In this document: piece by piece, positions 1 to 10,078 of the stretch
Layout of the letters: the number at the start of each line of letters is the position of its first letter
Numbering within the stretch: position 1 is the stretch's first letter
DNA from: Pseudomonas sp. GV071
GTDB taxonomy: Bacteria; Pseudomonadota; Gammaproteobacteria; Pseudomonadales; Pseudomonadaceae
DNA length: 64,000 nt
NCBI RefSeq assembly: GCF_003050835.1
Contig: NZ_QAOJ01000017.1
Coordinates: forward strand, 55,739-119,738
Reading direction: 5' to 3'
The notes under the pieces: model-generated
The model's database searches: none
What the model saw: the letters and a program-made list of their open reading frames with translations, nothing else
Told to the model about the DNA's origin: nothing
Translations under genes and position numbers: made by a program

Positions 1-58
1 GTTGTGTGGCTACATCCCCGGCATCGTCCACGCGGTGTACATCATCGCCAAGCGCTGA
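1..58 (+). CDS. YqaE/Pmp3-family small membrane protein, C-terminal end only
   Basis: Only the last 18 codons lie in the window, ending in TGA at 56-58. They read LCGYIPGIVHAVYIIAKR. The GYIPG-(I/V)-(I/V)-HA-x-Y stretch is the typical end of the second membrane helix of YqaE/Pmp3 stress-linked membrane proteolipids, which are usually 50-60 residues long. The gene converges on the GvpU-like gene with a shared terminator between them. The family call rests on this short tail, so it is tentative. Confidence 0.6.
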   Translation, partial: LCGYIPGIVHAVYIIAKR

Positions 59-132
59 TCCGTCCTCATCTACCAGCCCCCCACCGTCGTCCCAGCCTGC
101 GCTGGGACGACGGCGGAGAATCTTCGCCCAAC

Positions 133-161
133 AAAAAGCCCCGCAATGGCGGGGCTCTTTT
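133..161. terminator. Bidirectional intrinsic terminator
   Basis: Arms AGCCCCGC (137-144) and GCGGGGCT (149-156) form a stable hairpin with A-rich and T-rich flanks on both sides. It lies between two convergent genes and can serve both. Confidence 0.75.
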
Positions 162-175
162 ACCTTAGCGGGTGA

Positions 176-685
176 TTACTGCTGCAACGTCAGCTGAATG
201 TCATCACCCAGATCATCCGCCAGCAAACCCAGCGAGAAGCCGGAAATCGAAGCAATGGTGCCGCGCCACAGTAACCCGTCGCTGGCCGGCATCTGCCCGG
301 ACGGCGTGCTCAGCTTGGCGTCCTTCAAATGCAGGTACTGCACCGGTGGCGGTGTTTCGCCGTCGGTCTTGGGCAAACGCGACTTGCCCAACTCCGCATA
401 GTGCGCCCGCAGGCGGTCGGCATCGGCCACCGGCCAGGAGCTGGCAAACGCCTCGCCAAACAGGCGGAAATACTGCTCAACGCTGATCAGAATGCCCGAG
501 ATAATGCCGGCCGGGGTCGACAAGGTGATCCCCACCTGCAGCTCGGTTTCGTTGGTCAGTTGCACCAGATCCTGCAAAAACCAGTCGGTGGTCCGACCGT
601 GCCAGGTCAAGTCCTTCATCACCGGGTCGACCAGATCCTCGGCCACTTGTTGATGCCAACTTGGTTTTGCATTGTCCTGAGTCAT
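176..685 (-). CDS. GvpU-like protein (gas vesicle accessory family), orphan
   Basis: A 169-residue soluble protein. The start at 685 is chosen because GGAG lies at proper spacing before the ATG, whereas upstream starts lack a ribosome site. The central part (DWFLQDLVQL...GITLSTPAGIISGILIS) and a later YLHLKDAKL...LLWRGTIASISGFSLG stretch resemble GvpU, an accessory protein of gas-vesicle clusters. No structural gas-vesicle gene (gvpA) or other gvp gene is present in the window, so a role in gas vesicles is not supported here. It may have been recruited to another envelope or stress function, alongside the neighbouring YqaE-like gene. The family call is from remembered motif resemblance only. 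Confidence 0.6.
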   Translation of the reverse strand: MTQDNAKPSWHQQVAEDLVDPVMKDLTWHGRTTDWFLQDLVQLTNETELQVGITLSTPAGIISGILISVEQYFRLFGEAFASSWPVADADRLRAHYAELGKSRLPKTDGETPPPVQYLHLKDAKLSTPSGQMPASDGLLWRGTIASISGFSLGLLADDLGDDIQLTLQQ

Positions 686-785
686 CTTCGCTCCATGCTG
701 CCGATGAAGGCAGTTTTCAGTCATTACGGGTGTCTTGTTATCAGCCCAGTGTAGGCAATGCGCCACACACAAGGCCAATCTGCCG

Positions 786-986
786 TCAGACCATTACATC
801 AATGGCATTGCCCAGATTCGGTGGATTGCTCGGCACCGCCGATAGATCGGGAATTGCCTGAATCAACGCCATGGCGCTGCTGGACTGCAAGTCCAAGGCT
901 TTGCTGAGCATCTTGATCGACACATCGGATGCGAGCTTCGCGGAATGCGCATTCGAGACCGCCGCGCCAACACTGGAAATGTCCAT
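786..986 (-). CDS. YjfB-like putative motility protein
   Basis: A 66-residue protein with a strong ribosome site (GGAGGT) before its ATG. It begins MDISSVGAAVSNA and ends in a short PPNLGNAIDVMV tail. The MDI start, Ala/Ser-rich amphipathic helix and hydrophobic C-terminal LGxxIDxxV tail match the small YjfB family (named 'putative motility protein' in databases, function unproven). No flagellar gene is adjacent. It precedes the GvpU-like gene on the same strand, about 100 bp away, so the two could be co-transcribed. Confidence 0.7.
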   Translation of the reverse strand: MDISSVGAAVSNAHSAKLASDVSIKMLSKALDLQSSSAMALIQAIPDLSAVPSNPPNLGNAIDVMV

Positions 987-1347
987 GCCGTACCTCCGTA
1001 GGAAACGGTTACCTAAGGTCGACTGGCCGCTGGGCCCCTAAGTTCAACTAAGGTGCCGGGCGCAGGCGAGGTTGAATCGGCTGTATCGGCAGGGAAGGGG
1101 TGTGCTGGAGGGCCGTTGGTCATTCAGGGTGGGTGCCAGGACGAACTGCGCCGTAGACAGGGGGCGGTTGCTTTAGTAGCGTTCCGGCGTGCTCAGGAAC
1201 CCTCGCGTCAGCGCGACAACCAATGAAAGGACTCACTATGTTCATCAGCGAATTGCCGGCTGTTTCCCGTCTGCGTGTATGCCTCGTCCCCGCTGCCATT
1301 GGTGTGCTGGCGCGGTGTGATAGCGGCGATCAGGGGGGATTCTGAAT
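987..1347. other. Divergent intergenic region with a 17-bp dyad
   Basis: This 361-bp stretch separates two divergent genes and must hold both promoters. An almost perfect dyad, CCTAAGTTCAACTAAGG at 1037-1053 (7 of 8 pairs), lies 51 bp upstream of the YjfB-like start, and a related CCTAAGG sits at 1011-1017. I see no convincing sigma-70 or sigma-28 promoter. A 35-codon frame with a ribosome site (1238-1345) is listed separately. Confidence 0.4.
1238..1345 (+). CDS. Possible 35-residue leader or small protein
   Basis: ATG at 1238 is preceded by AAAGGA at suitable spacing and opens a frame MFISELPAVSRLRVCLVPAA... of 35 codons ending in TGA at 1343-1345, two bases before the ATG of the next gene. 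The close coupling suggests a translated leader, but the peptide matches nothing I know and a frame this short can arise by chance. Confidence 0.25.
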   Translation: MFISELPAVSRLRVCLVPAAIGVLARCDSGDQGGF

Positions 1348-3186
1348 ATGGCGATGAAACGTGCATGTGCCCTGTTCCTCCTGGCGTTGGCTGCGCTGTT
1401 CCTGTTCGGATTTTTCTCCTCGGTGGCGCGCACGTTGTGGTTCGTCGCCCATGCTGAGGTGCACAGCGCCACGGTCAGCGACTACCGCAACGCCCAGCGC
1501 GACCCAGACCGCCCACCGCTCTATGTGCCATTGCTGAGCTATCAACGCGACGGCCAGGCCGTGGTTGCCAGCGACCATGATTCCTCCCGCGAGAAGCCCT
1601 ACGCCGTGGGAGAGCAACTGAGCATCTACGTCGACCCCAATGCCCCCGACCGCGCGATCATCCGTTCGCTGTCGAGCCTGGCCAGCACGCCCCTGTTTGC
1701 CCTGCTGATGGCCTATATCTTTGCCTGGGGCAGTGGCGTGATTTACCGCAGCCTGCCGGCCACACCTGAACAGCAGAGCGCCGGCAAAGTGGACGCCTTC
1801 TACGCGCGCTATGGCCACTACCTGAAGCCGAGCACGCTGATTCTGATTCTGCTGTTCTTGCCGTTGCTGGCGTTCGTCAGCGTATTTACCTTTCTCGCCC
1901 CGCGCCTGATTCCCTCCTTGCGGCGCAGCAAACGTGACAGCGAGGCCCTGGTGAAAGCGCTGGAAGCCAACGGCTTCTTCAACCTGGAGCACCAGCCGCT
2001 GCCGTTGCCGGCGTTCAAAAAACATATCCAGCAGTACTACGCCCTGCACCTGGCGGACTACCGCGTGTGCAACAGCGGGTCCGGCACCTTCGCCGAGCGG
2101 GTGCAAAGCATGGCGGCCTGGTTCGGCCGCCGCGGCATTGACCTCAAGGTGCGCGTCGGCAAACAGCCCGGCGAACTGCACTACGGCGAAAACGGCGTGC
2201 TGCGCCTGCCAGGGCTCGACGAAGAAGGAGGCCAGGACGTCGATACCCGCCAGATCGACCTGGCCCTGGCGCGCCTGTTCAATCGCTGGCTTAGCCAGCA
2301 AGGGCGTGCCGAGCGACTTTACGTACCGTTCCCCTACGGTGAAATGGTCATGCTCAGCGAAGCGCTGCACCAGGTGCTGCTCGAGTCCCCGGTATTTCCC
2401 CGTGAACGCATTCCCCTGAGCGTCGGCACCGAAGGCGAAAACAACATCGCCCGCCTGGCCAAAACCCAGAACCACCCGCTGGCCTGGCGCTACCATCGCC
2501 TGTTCAAACTGAACGGCGACACCCTCGGCGGCCTGGCTGGTGAAACCTTCGCCAGCCAACTCCAGCAACACCTGAGCGCCTCCGGCAGCCACCTGGGCGC
2601 GCTACTCGGCGAAACCCCACAAGGCCGCCTCTACGCCCTTCATAGCCTTGAGGCCGTTGACGAGCCGCCACGACTGCTGCTTTACGTCCTCACCGCCGCA
2701 GCCTACGCCCGCGCCGAAGCGATCCCCGACCTGGCCCTCCGCCCCGGCAAGCCGCCAAGCTCCGGCTTGCTCCTGCCTACCCCGCAACACCTGAGCGCCG
2801 ACAACCGCCTGGTCTACAGCGAAAACGGCACCGCCATCGACCTGCTGGACCTCAACACCCAAACCATCACCCGCATCGCCGAGCCAGACGAATGCCGCGC
2901 CTACATGGACCTGACCCTCGACGAAAGCGGGCGCTGGCTCCTGTACTGGTACGTCAACGAAGACCTCGACTTCCCGATGATGACCCTCCACGACCTGCCC
3001 ACCCAACGCAGCACCGAAGTGGATTACCGCCCGCTGATCGACTACCGCTTCGACACGTTGCGCTGGAAGCAGGCACCGACGTTGTTTAGCGTGAATAACC
3101 AACTTACCGAGAGCCAGGATGACTGGCGGCTTGATCCTGCCAGTGGGGAGTTGGAGGCGTTGGAGAGGGAAGAGGTGAGTGCCTGA
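1348..3186 (+). CDS. DUF3592-domain membrane protein with large C-terminal region
   Basis: A 612-residue protein. An N-terminal helix (about residues 5-30) is followed by a DUF3592-type beta domain (about 35-105: HSATVSDYRNAQ...YVPLLSYQRDG...VGEQLSIYVDPNAPDRA), a second helix near 115-135 and a third near 155-185. Some 420 residues follow for which I recognise no family. They are rich in charged, proline and leucine residues and end in a repetitive segment (LLDLNTQTITRI, LTLDESGRWLLYWY) that looks like beta-propeller-style blades. The ribosome site is GGGGGG 9 nt before ATG. The position next to stress-type small genes gives no clear function. Probably an inner-membrane protein; function unknown. 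Confidence 0.75.
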   Translation: MAMKRACALFLLALAALFLFGFFSSVARTLWFVAHAEVHSATVSDYRNAQRDPDRPPLYVPLLSYQRDGQAVVASDHDSSREKPYAVGEQLSIYVDPNAPDRAIIRSLSSLASTPLFALLMAYIFAWGSGVIYRSLPATPEQQSAGKVDAFYARYGHYLKPSTLILILLFLPLLAFVSVFTFLAPRLIPSLRRSKRDSEALVKALEANGFFNLEHQPLPLPAFKKHIQQYYALHLADYRVCNSGSGTFAERVQSMAAWFGRRGIDLKVRVGKQPGELHYGENGVLRLPGLDEEGGQDVDTRQIDLALARLFNRWLSQQGRAERLYVPFPYGEMVMLSEALHQVLLESPVFPRERIPLSVGTEGENNIARLAKTQNHPLAWRYHRLFKLNGDTLGGLAGETFASQLQQHLSASGSHLGALLGETPQGRLYALHSLEAVDEPPRLLLYVLTAAAYARAEAIPDLALRPGKPPSSGLLLPTPQHLSADNRLVYSENGTAIDLLDLNTQTITRIAEPDECRAYMDLTLDESGRWLLYWYVNEDLDFPMMTLHDLPTQRSTEVDYRPLIDYRFDTLRWKQAPTLFSVNNQLTESQDDWRLDPASGELEALEREEVSA

Positions 3187-3215
3187 GAGGCCTTCATTAC
3201 TCGAAAAGCAGAAAC

Positions 3216-3246
3216 GAAAAAGCCGCGCATTGCGCGGCATTTTTAA
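3216..3246. terminator. Bidirectional intrinsic terminator
   Basis: Hairpin GCCGCGCA (3222-3229) / TGCGCGGC (3231-3238) with an A run before and a T run after. It lies between convergent genes. Confidence 0.75.
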
Positions 3247-3260
3247 TGGTGTGGCGAGTA

Positions 3261-4031
3261 TTAAAGGCTCTGCATTGTTCTGCACTTGGGAAATGCCGAG
3301 CATCCCCAAAACTGCTTCCCAGCATTGGCACCGGACTTCACCGTTCGTATCAGTAAGGCGCTGCCACACTTTGGGCATTGCCGCTCTGCAGTCGGATCGT
3401 TTCTGCGCTTGAGGTTTTGCACGTGTTCGCGGTGGGTGGCGAGCGTCGCTGCGCGCCGGCCGGTTTGCAGCGCCTGCAGAAAAATATCGACTTCTGCCTG
3501 GCTAAATATCGGCTCCTGGAAGGCTTTGATATAGCGGATAAAACCAATGCCTTGAGTTACGTTGGCAGGCATTTGCGTTTTGAACGTGCTGCCGCCAACG
3601 AAGGTAATCACCGAGTGCAACTGCTCGGCATTCACGCCCAGAGTGGCTTCCAGCGCCTTCAGATGTTTGTAGTTCTGCCGCAGTGGGTTCTGGAATTTGA
3701 ATGTGTGTTTGTAGAGTTTTTGCGTCCACTGCGCTTGCTTTTCTCCGCCGAAAATCCACCCGCTCATGTTCTTCGTTTCCAGCACAAAGATGCCGAAACG
3801 TGAGAGAAACACGTGATCGATCTGCGTGGTGCCGTCAAGCGTATTCAGGGTGACGTTGTGCAGGCGGCGGTAGGTATTTTTATCCAACCGCCAGTGGGCG
3901 AATAAGCGTACGAGGAGTTCGCCGATATACCCCTTTGCCCAAGGGGTTTTCAGTAGGCCGACCAGCACCATTAGCGGGATAAACCAGGCAAATGTACCTG
4001 AGATCTGGGCAATGATAGGGCTGAAATCCAT
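3261..4031 (-). CDS. NERD-domain protein with topoisomerase-type C4 zinc finger
   Basis: A 256-residue protein. An N-terminal hydrophobic segment (about 8-28) may anchor it to the membrane. Residues about 35-150 form a NERD domain (nuclease-related fold), including GYIGELLV, DGTTQIDHVFLSRFGIFVLETKN and the QNPLRQN motif. The Asp of QIDHV and the Glu and Lys of LETKN are the positions expected for the nuclease-like centre. The C-terminus (about 218-252) is a zinc finger of the kind found at the end of bacterial topoisomerase I, CPKCG...GKQFWGCSAFPKC. Together these suggest a DNA-binding, possibly DNA-cleaving protein. The biological role of such proteins is not established. The ribosome site is weak. 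Confidence 0.85.
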   Translation of the reverse strand: MDFSPIIAQISGTFAWFIPLMVLVGLLKTPWAKGYIGELLVRLFAHWRLDKNTYRRLHNVTLNTLDGTTQIDHVFLSRFGIFVLETKNMSGWIFGGEKQAQWTQKLYKHTFKFQNPLRQNYKHLKALEATLGVNAEQLHSVITFVGGSTFKTQMPANVTQGIGFIRYIKAFQEPIFSQAEVDIFLQALQTGRRAATLATHREHVQNLKRRNDPTAERQCPKCGSALLIRTVKSGANAGKQFWGCSAFPKCRTMQSL

Positions 4032-4158
4032 TTCTAAACCGTCACTCTTCCTGAGGGATTTGGGATCTTATCCAAAGTGATGGCAGATGGCCCAGATAAA
4101 TTGTCCCTCCCACGGGCTGTGTCTACTTGATAGCGAGCGCTGCGGTTACGGCAGGCAC

Positions 4159-4188
4159 AAAAAAGCCGCGCAGTTGCGCGGCTTTTTA
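4159..4188 (-). terminator. Intrinsic terminator after tRNA-Ile2
   Basis: Hairpin AGCCGCGCA (4164-4172) / TGCGCGGCT (4175-4183). Read on the minus strand it is followed by a run of T and begins three bases past the tRNA 3' end. Confidence 0.75.
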
Positions 4189-4190
4189 AT

Positions 4191-4267
4191 TGGTGGGCCC
4201 ACACGGACTTGAACCGTGGACCAAAGGATTATGAGTCCTCTGCTCTAACCAACTGAGCTATAGGCCC
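4191..4267 (-). tRNA. tRNA-Ile2 (CAT anticodon, lysidine-modified type)
   Basis: A complete 77-nt cloverleaf with encoded CCA. The anticodon loop CTCATAA carries CAT, so the gene could be Met or minor Ile. The acceptor stem GGGCCTA/TGGGCCC has C4-G69 and C5-G68, the pairs by which TilS is known to recognise tRNA-Ile2, and it lacks the U4/A5 pattern of elongator tRNA-Met. I therefore call tRNA-Ile2, which reads AUA after conversion of C34 to lysidine. It has its own promoter overlapping the end of rmcA and its own terminator. Confidence 0.85.
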
Positions 4268-4282
4268 TCAGAAAGTGCGCGG

Positions 4283-4312
4283 ATTATACCGGCGCGGTTT
4301 GCGGAGTGCCAA
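4283..4312 (-). promoter_or_regulatory. Sigma-70 promoter for tRNA-Ile2
   Basis: On the minus strand, TTGGCA (4307-4312), an 18-bp spacer and a perfect TATAAT (4283-4288) lie 15 bp before the tRNA 5' end. The sequence after the -10 is CCGCGC, a GC-rich discriminator typical of stringently controlled stable-RNA promoters. The -10 overlaps the stop codon of rmcA. Confidence 0.65.
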
Positions 4313-7300
4313 TTGCGTGGCGCGGGGTTAGGAAAGTCCCTGCAAATTTGTCAGGGGTTACCGCGCGGCTGAGGATGAAACCCTGGATTTGTTCGCAGCC
4401 TTCTTGAATGAGGAAGCCTTCCTGTTCGGGGGTTTCTACTCCTTCGGCGATGACGGTCAGTTGCATGCTGCGGCCCAGGGCAATGATGGCGCGGGTAATG
4501 GCGGCGTCGTGGGGGTCTTCGGGCAGGCCGCGGACGAAGGATTGGTCGATTTTCAGGGTGTCGAGCGGCAGGCGCTTGAGGTAGCTGAGGGAGGAGTAGC
4601 CGGTGCCGAAGTCGTCGATGGCCAGCAGCACGCCAAGTTTTTTCAGGTCGTGGAGGATGGTCAGGGCTTCTTCGGTCTGGTTCATGATGAAGCTTTCGGT
4701 GATTTCCAGTTGCAGCATATTCGGCTGCAGGTGGTGTTCGGCCAGCAGGTTGGCGATGCGCTCGACCAGGCGAGGCTGGCGCAGTTGGGCGCCGGCGAGG
4801 TTGACCGAAAGCGGGCCGAACGGTTGGTGCTGTTGTTGCCATTCGCCCATCTGCTTGCAGGCTTGGGCCAGCACCCAGTCGCCGATCGGCAGGATCAGGC
4901 CGTTGTCTTCGGCCAGGGCGATAAAACGTTCTGGCGGCACGTTGCCAAACACCGGGCTGTGCCAGCGCAGCAGTGCTTCGGCACCCACAATCTGGCGGGT
5001 GACCAGGCACAGTTTCGGTTGGTAGTGCAGGCTCAGTTCGTTGCGTTCGATGGCGCGGCGCAGTTCGTTTTCCAGGGCGATGCGGTCGGTGGCCTGTTCG
5101 GTCAGGTCGCGGGTGTACAGCTCGGCGCGGTTGCGGCCGTTGGCTTTGGAGCGGTACATGGCGGCGTCGGCGTTTTTGATCAGGGTGGCGACGTCCATGC
5201 CATCCTGGGGAAACAGGCTAGCGCCGATGCTGGCGGTGATGAAGAACTCATGGCCGTCAGCCTGGAAGGGCGCGCTCAGGCAGGTGAGCAGTTTGTTCGC
5301 CACCCGTTCGGCATCTTCGGCCTGGTGCAGGCCGGGCAACAAGATGATGAATTCGTCACCGCCCAGCCGTGCGACGGTGTCGATGTCGCGCAGTTGGCTG
5401 CGCAGGCGCTGGGCGGTGGCTTGTAGCAAGAGGTCGCCGACCGGGTGGCCGAGGCTGTCGTTGATGTGTTTGAAGCGATCGAGGTCGAGGAACAGCACGG
5501 CGCCGAGGCTGCTGTTGGATTGGCCGTCGGCGAGCATGGCGTGCAGGCGGTTTTCGAACAGCAGGCGGTTGGGCAGGCCGGTCAACGAGTCGTGGTGGGC
5601 CTGGTGGTCGAGTTTGTCCTGGGCGCGTTTGAGCGAGGTGATGTCGGCGAACACGCCGACAAAATGGGCGATCCGGCCCTCGCTGTTGCGCACGGCGCTG
5701 ATGGTCAGCCACTGGGGGTATAGCTCGCCATTTTTGCGTTTATTGCAGATCTCGCCTTGCCAGTGGCTGGTGGCATCGAGCTGGTGCCACATGGCGGCGT
5801 AGAAGGCGCTGTCGTGCTGGCCGGAGGCGAGTAGGTGCGGCGAGCGGCCCAAGGCTTCGGCCTCGCTGTAGCCGGTGATCTCGGTGAACGCACGGTTGAC
5901 GGCGGTGATGCGTTGTTCGGTATCGGTGATCAGCACGCCTTCGGCGGTGCTTTCGAACACGGTGGCGGCGAGCTGGAGTTTTTCCTGGGTGCGGGTGCGT
6001 TCGGTGACGTCGCGGGCAATGGTCAGTACGCAGCGTTCGCCGTTGATTTGCATGCCCTGCATGGATATTTCGCACAGTCGCAGTTCGCCGTTTTTGGCGC
6101 GAATGACGGCGGTGTAGTCGCGTACCGTGCCGGTGTCTTTCAGGCGTTGCATGACGGCGGCGCGATCCGCCGGGTTGTGCCACAGGCCAAGGCCGATGGT
6201 GGACTGGTTGGCGACGTCGTCATTGCTGTAGCCGGTCAGGCTGCTGAAGCCTTCGTTCACTTCCAGGATCCGGCCGTCCTGCATGCGGGTTAGCAACAAG
6301 CCGTCGGGCGAGGCGTGGAAGGCTTTGGCGAACTTCTCTTCGGAAAACTGGAGCTGTTCCTGGGTTTGTTTCACTTGGCTGATATCGCGCACGACGACCA
6401 CCAGCGCAGGGGTATCAGCGAGTTGGAACTGCTGGGCAGAAATCAGGCCGGTGAAGAGTTCGCCGTTCTGCCGGCGGAACAGCATCTCCAGGTTGCGCAG
6501 GCTTTCTCGCTGCAGGCGCTGAAGCACCTGCGGGCCGGCGCCGGGCACGCCCCAGAGGTTCAATTTGGTGCCGTTTTTGCCGAGCGCGTCGGCGGCGCGG
6601 ATGCCGGTGTGCTCTTCGAAGGACGGGTTCACTTCCAGTAGGCAGCCATCTTCTCGACGGGCGATCACCAGGATGTCCGGGCACTGCTGGAACACTGAGG
6701 CGAACTTCTGTTCGGAGAGACGCAGGGCCTGTTCGATCTGTTTGGTTTCGGTGACGTCGATCATTACCCCGCGCAGCACGGCGGCACCGCGGTGTTCGAT
6801 CAGGGTGACGATGTCGTGCACCCAGATCAGGCGGCCGTCGGCGGCGTACATGCGGTAGTCGATGGTGTGGTCGCGGCCGGCGTCGGTCTCCTGGCGGCAG
6901 TAACTCAGGGTGCGTTCGCGGTCTTCGGGATGCAGGGCGTTGGCCCAGAAGTCCGGGTCGTGCCAGGCGCTTAACGGGTAGCCGAAGAGTTTTTCGGCGT
7001 GGGGCGATACGTAGGTGTAGCTGAAATCGTCGCGGTTGGCTTCCCAGGTCACCGCCGACAGGCATTCCACCAGGCTGCGAAAATGCTGTTCACTGCTGCG
7101 CAGGGCTTGTTCCAGGGTACCGCGGCGGCTGATTTCGCTGCTCAGGCGGCGGTTCACCGCTACCACTGCAATCAATACCAGTAGCAGGATCGCCAGGCCT
7201 GGGCCCGCCACCATCAGGGTTTTGCGCCAGACGCTGCGTTGGTCCAGCACGCCACCGAGCCAGTGCTCCTGCATGGCTTCGATTTCGCTGCTGCTCAGGT

Positions 7301-8018
7301 CGGCGAACAGCTTGTCGAGGATATCCACCAGAATGGCCTGGTCTTTCGGTACGGCCATCGACAGTTGGTAGCGGTAGGGCGTTTCGCCGGTGATGGCGAT
7401 GCCTTCGAGCTTGAGTTGGCGCAGGCTCCAGACGCTGGAGGCGAGGTCGCCGACCAGGGCGTCTGCCTGGCCAGTGCCGACCGCTTGCAGGGCGGCAGCG
7501 ACATTGGGTACGGGCAGCAGATTGAGGTCCGGGTGCTGGCTGCGCAGGATTTCGTGCGGTGCGTAGTTTTCTACTACTGCGACTTTCAGGCCGTACAGGT
7601 CTTTCAGCTCGCGCGGCTGGCGGCCATTGGTACGGGCGAGGATGACGATGGGGAAGTCGAGGTAAGGGCGGGTGAAGCTCAGGTAGCTTTGCCGCTCCGG
7701 GGTGGACATGGCGCCGGGCAGCAGATTGATGGTGCCGGCTCGGGCCTGCTTGAGCACTTCGCTCCAGGTGGTGGGCTCATAGATTTCCATCTTCACGCCC
7801 AGGCGTTTTTCCACCAAAGCGATGTAGTCAGCCGCCAAACCCATGTAGCGGCCCTGCTCGTCGCGGTATTCGAATGGTGGCCATGTCGCGTCGACACCCA
7901 TGCGCAAGGTGGGGTGAGCCGTGAGCCAGGCTTGCTCCTCCTGAGTCAGCGTCAACGCCTGGGCGGGGGCTGTCCAATAGGCCAAACACAGCAGCAGAGT
8001 GGCGAGCAGTCGCGGCAT
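4284..8018 (-). CDS. rmcA: RmcA-type c-di-GMP phosphodiesterase/diguanylate cyclase with periplasmic sensor
   Basis: A 1244-residue multidomain protein. The start at 8018 begins a clear signal peptide (MPRLLATLLLCLAYWTAPAQA); an upstream in-frame ATG at 8084 is less likely. Domains in order: periplasmic solute-binding domain of family 3 (about 30-255), one membrane helix (about 265-290), four PAS domains (about 310-805), GGDEF (about 815-975, with an intact GGDEF motif) and EAL (about 985-1235, with EALLRW and the DDFGTGYSS segment). The architecture and position before rpoD match P. aeruginosa RmcA (PA0575), which lowers c-di-GMP in response to redox state and shapes biofilms. Both catalytic signatures look intact, although in RmcA the net activity is degradation. 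It is monocistronic, separated from rpoD by a terminator. Confidence 0.9.
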   Translation of the reverse strand: MPRLLATLLLCLAYWTAPAQALTLTQEEQAWLTAHPTLRMGVDATWPPFEYRDEQGRYMGLAADYIALVEKRLGVKMEIYEPTTWSEVLKQARAGTINLLPGAMSTPERQSYLSFTRPYLDFPIVILARTNGRQPRELKDLYGLKVAVVENYAPHEILRSQHPDLNLLPVPNVAAALQAVGTGQADALVGDLASSVWSLRQLKLEGIAITGETPYRYQLSMAVPKDQAILVDILDKLFADLSSSEIEAMQEHWLGGVLDQRSVWRKTLMVAGPGLAILLLVLIAVVAVNRRLSSEISRRGTLEQALRSSEQHFRSLVECLSAVTWEANRDDFSYTYVSPHAEKLFGYPLSAWHDPDFWANALHPEDRERTLSYCRQETDAGRDHTIDYRMYAADGRLIWVHDIVTLIEHRGAAVLRGVMIDVTETKQIEQALRLSEQKFASVFQQCPDILVIARREDGCLLEVNPSFEEHTGIRAADALGKNGTKLNLWGVPGAGPQVLQRLQRESLRNLEMLFRRQNGELFTGLISAQQFQLADTPALVVVVRDISQVKQTQEQLQFSEEKFAKAFHASPDGLLLTRMQDGRILEVNEGFSSLTGYSNDDVANQSTIGLGLWHNPADRAAVMQRLKDTGTVRDYTAVIRAKNGELRLCEISMQGMQINGERCVLTIARDVTERTRTQEKLQLAATVFESTAEGVLITDTEQRITAVNRAFTEITGYSEAEALGRSPHLLASGQHDSAFYAAMWHQLDATSHWQGEICNKRKNGELYPQWLTISAVRNSEGRIAHFVGVFADITSLKRAQDKLDHQAHHDSLTGLPNRLLFENRLHAMLADGQSNSSLGAVLFLDLDRFKHINDSLGHPVGDLLLQATAQRLRSQLRDIDTVARLGGDEFIILLPGLHQAEDAERVANKLLTCLSAPFQADGHEFFITASIGASLFPQDGMDVATLIKNADAAMYRSKANGRNRAELYTRDLTEQATDRIALENELRRAIERNELSLHYQPKLCLVTRQIVGAEALLRWHSPVFGNVPPERFIALAEDNGLILPIGDWVLAQACKQMGEWQQQHQPFGPLSVNLAGAQLRQPRLVERIANLLAEHHLQPNMLQLEITESFIMNQTEEALTILHDLKKLGVLLAIDDFGTGYSSLSYLKRLPLDTLKIDQSFVRGLPEDPHDAAITRAIIALGRSMQLTVIAEGVETPEQEGFLIQEGCEQIQGFILSRAVTPDKFAGTFLTPRHAIGTPQTAPV

Positions 8019-8093
8019 GACGCGGCCTCGAGACAGCGTTGTGGAAGATGTGCCGAGTGTAGCCTTGTGGCGCGTTGCCAGCATCCAGAAAGC

Positions 8094-8121
8094 AAAACCC
8101 CCGGTCGAGGCCGGGGGTTTT
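8094..8121 (-). terminator. Intrinsic terminator of the rpsU-dnaG-rpoD operon
   Basis: Eleven-base arms (8094-8104 and 8111-8121; core ACCCCCGG/CCGGGGGT) are flanked by A and T runs, 40 bp past the rpoD stop codon. Confidence 0.85.
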
Positions 8122-8160
8122 GTTTGCGCTTTTGTTACGCGTTACTCGTTGAGCAAAAAA

Positions 8161-10011
<1,851 letters not shown>

Positions 10012-10078
10012 AACACCCTATCCACTGAAGGTCTTGGCGGGCAAAAAACAAGCCGAGGATTATACCAGAGCTGAGACC

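Noticed and set aside
4191..4267. Elongator tRNA-Met reading of the CAT anticodon
   Set aside because: Acceptor-stem C4-G69 and C5-G68 fit TilS recognition of tRNA-Ile2; elongator tRNA-Met usually differs there.
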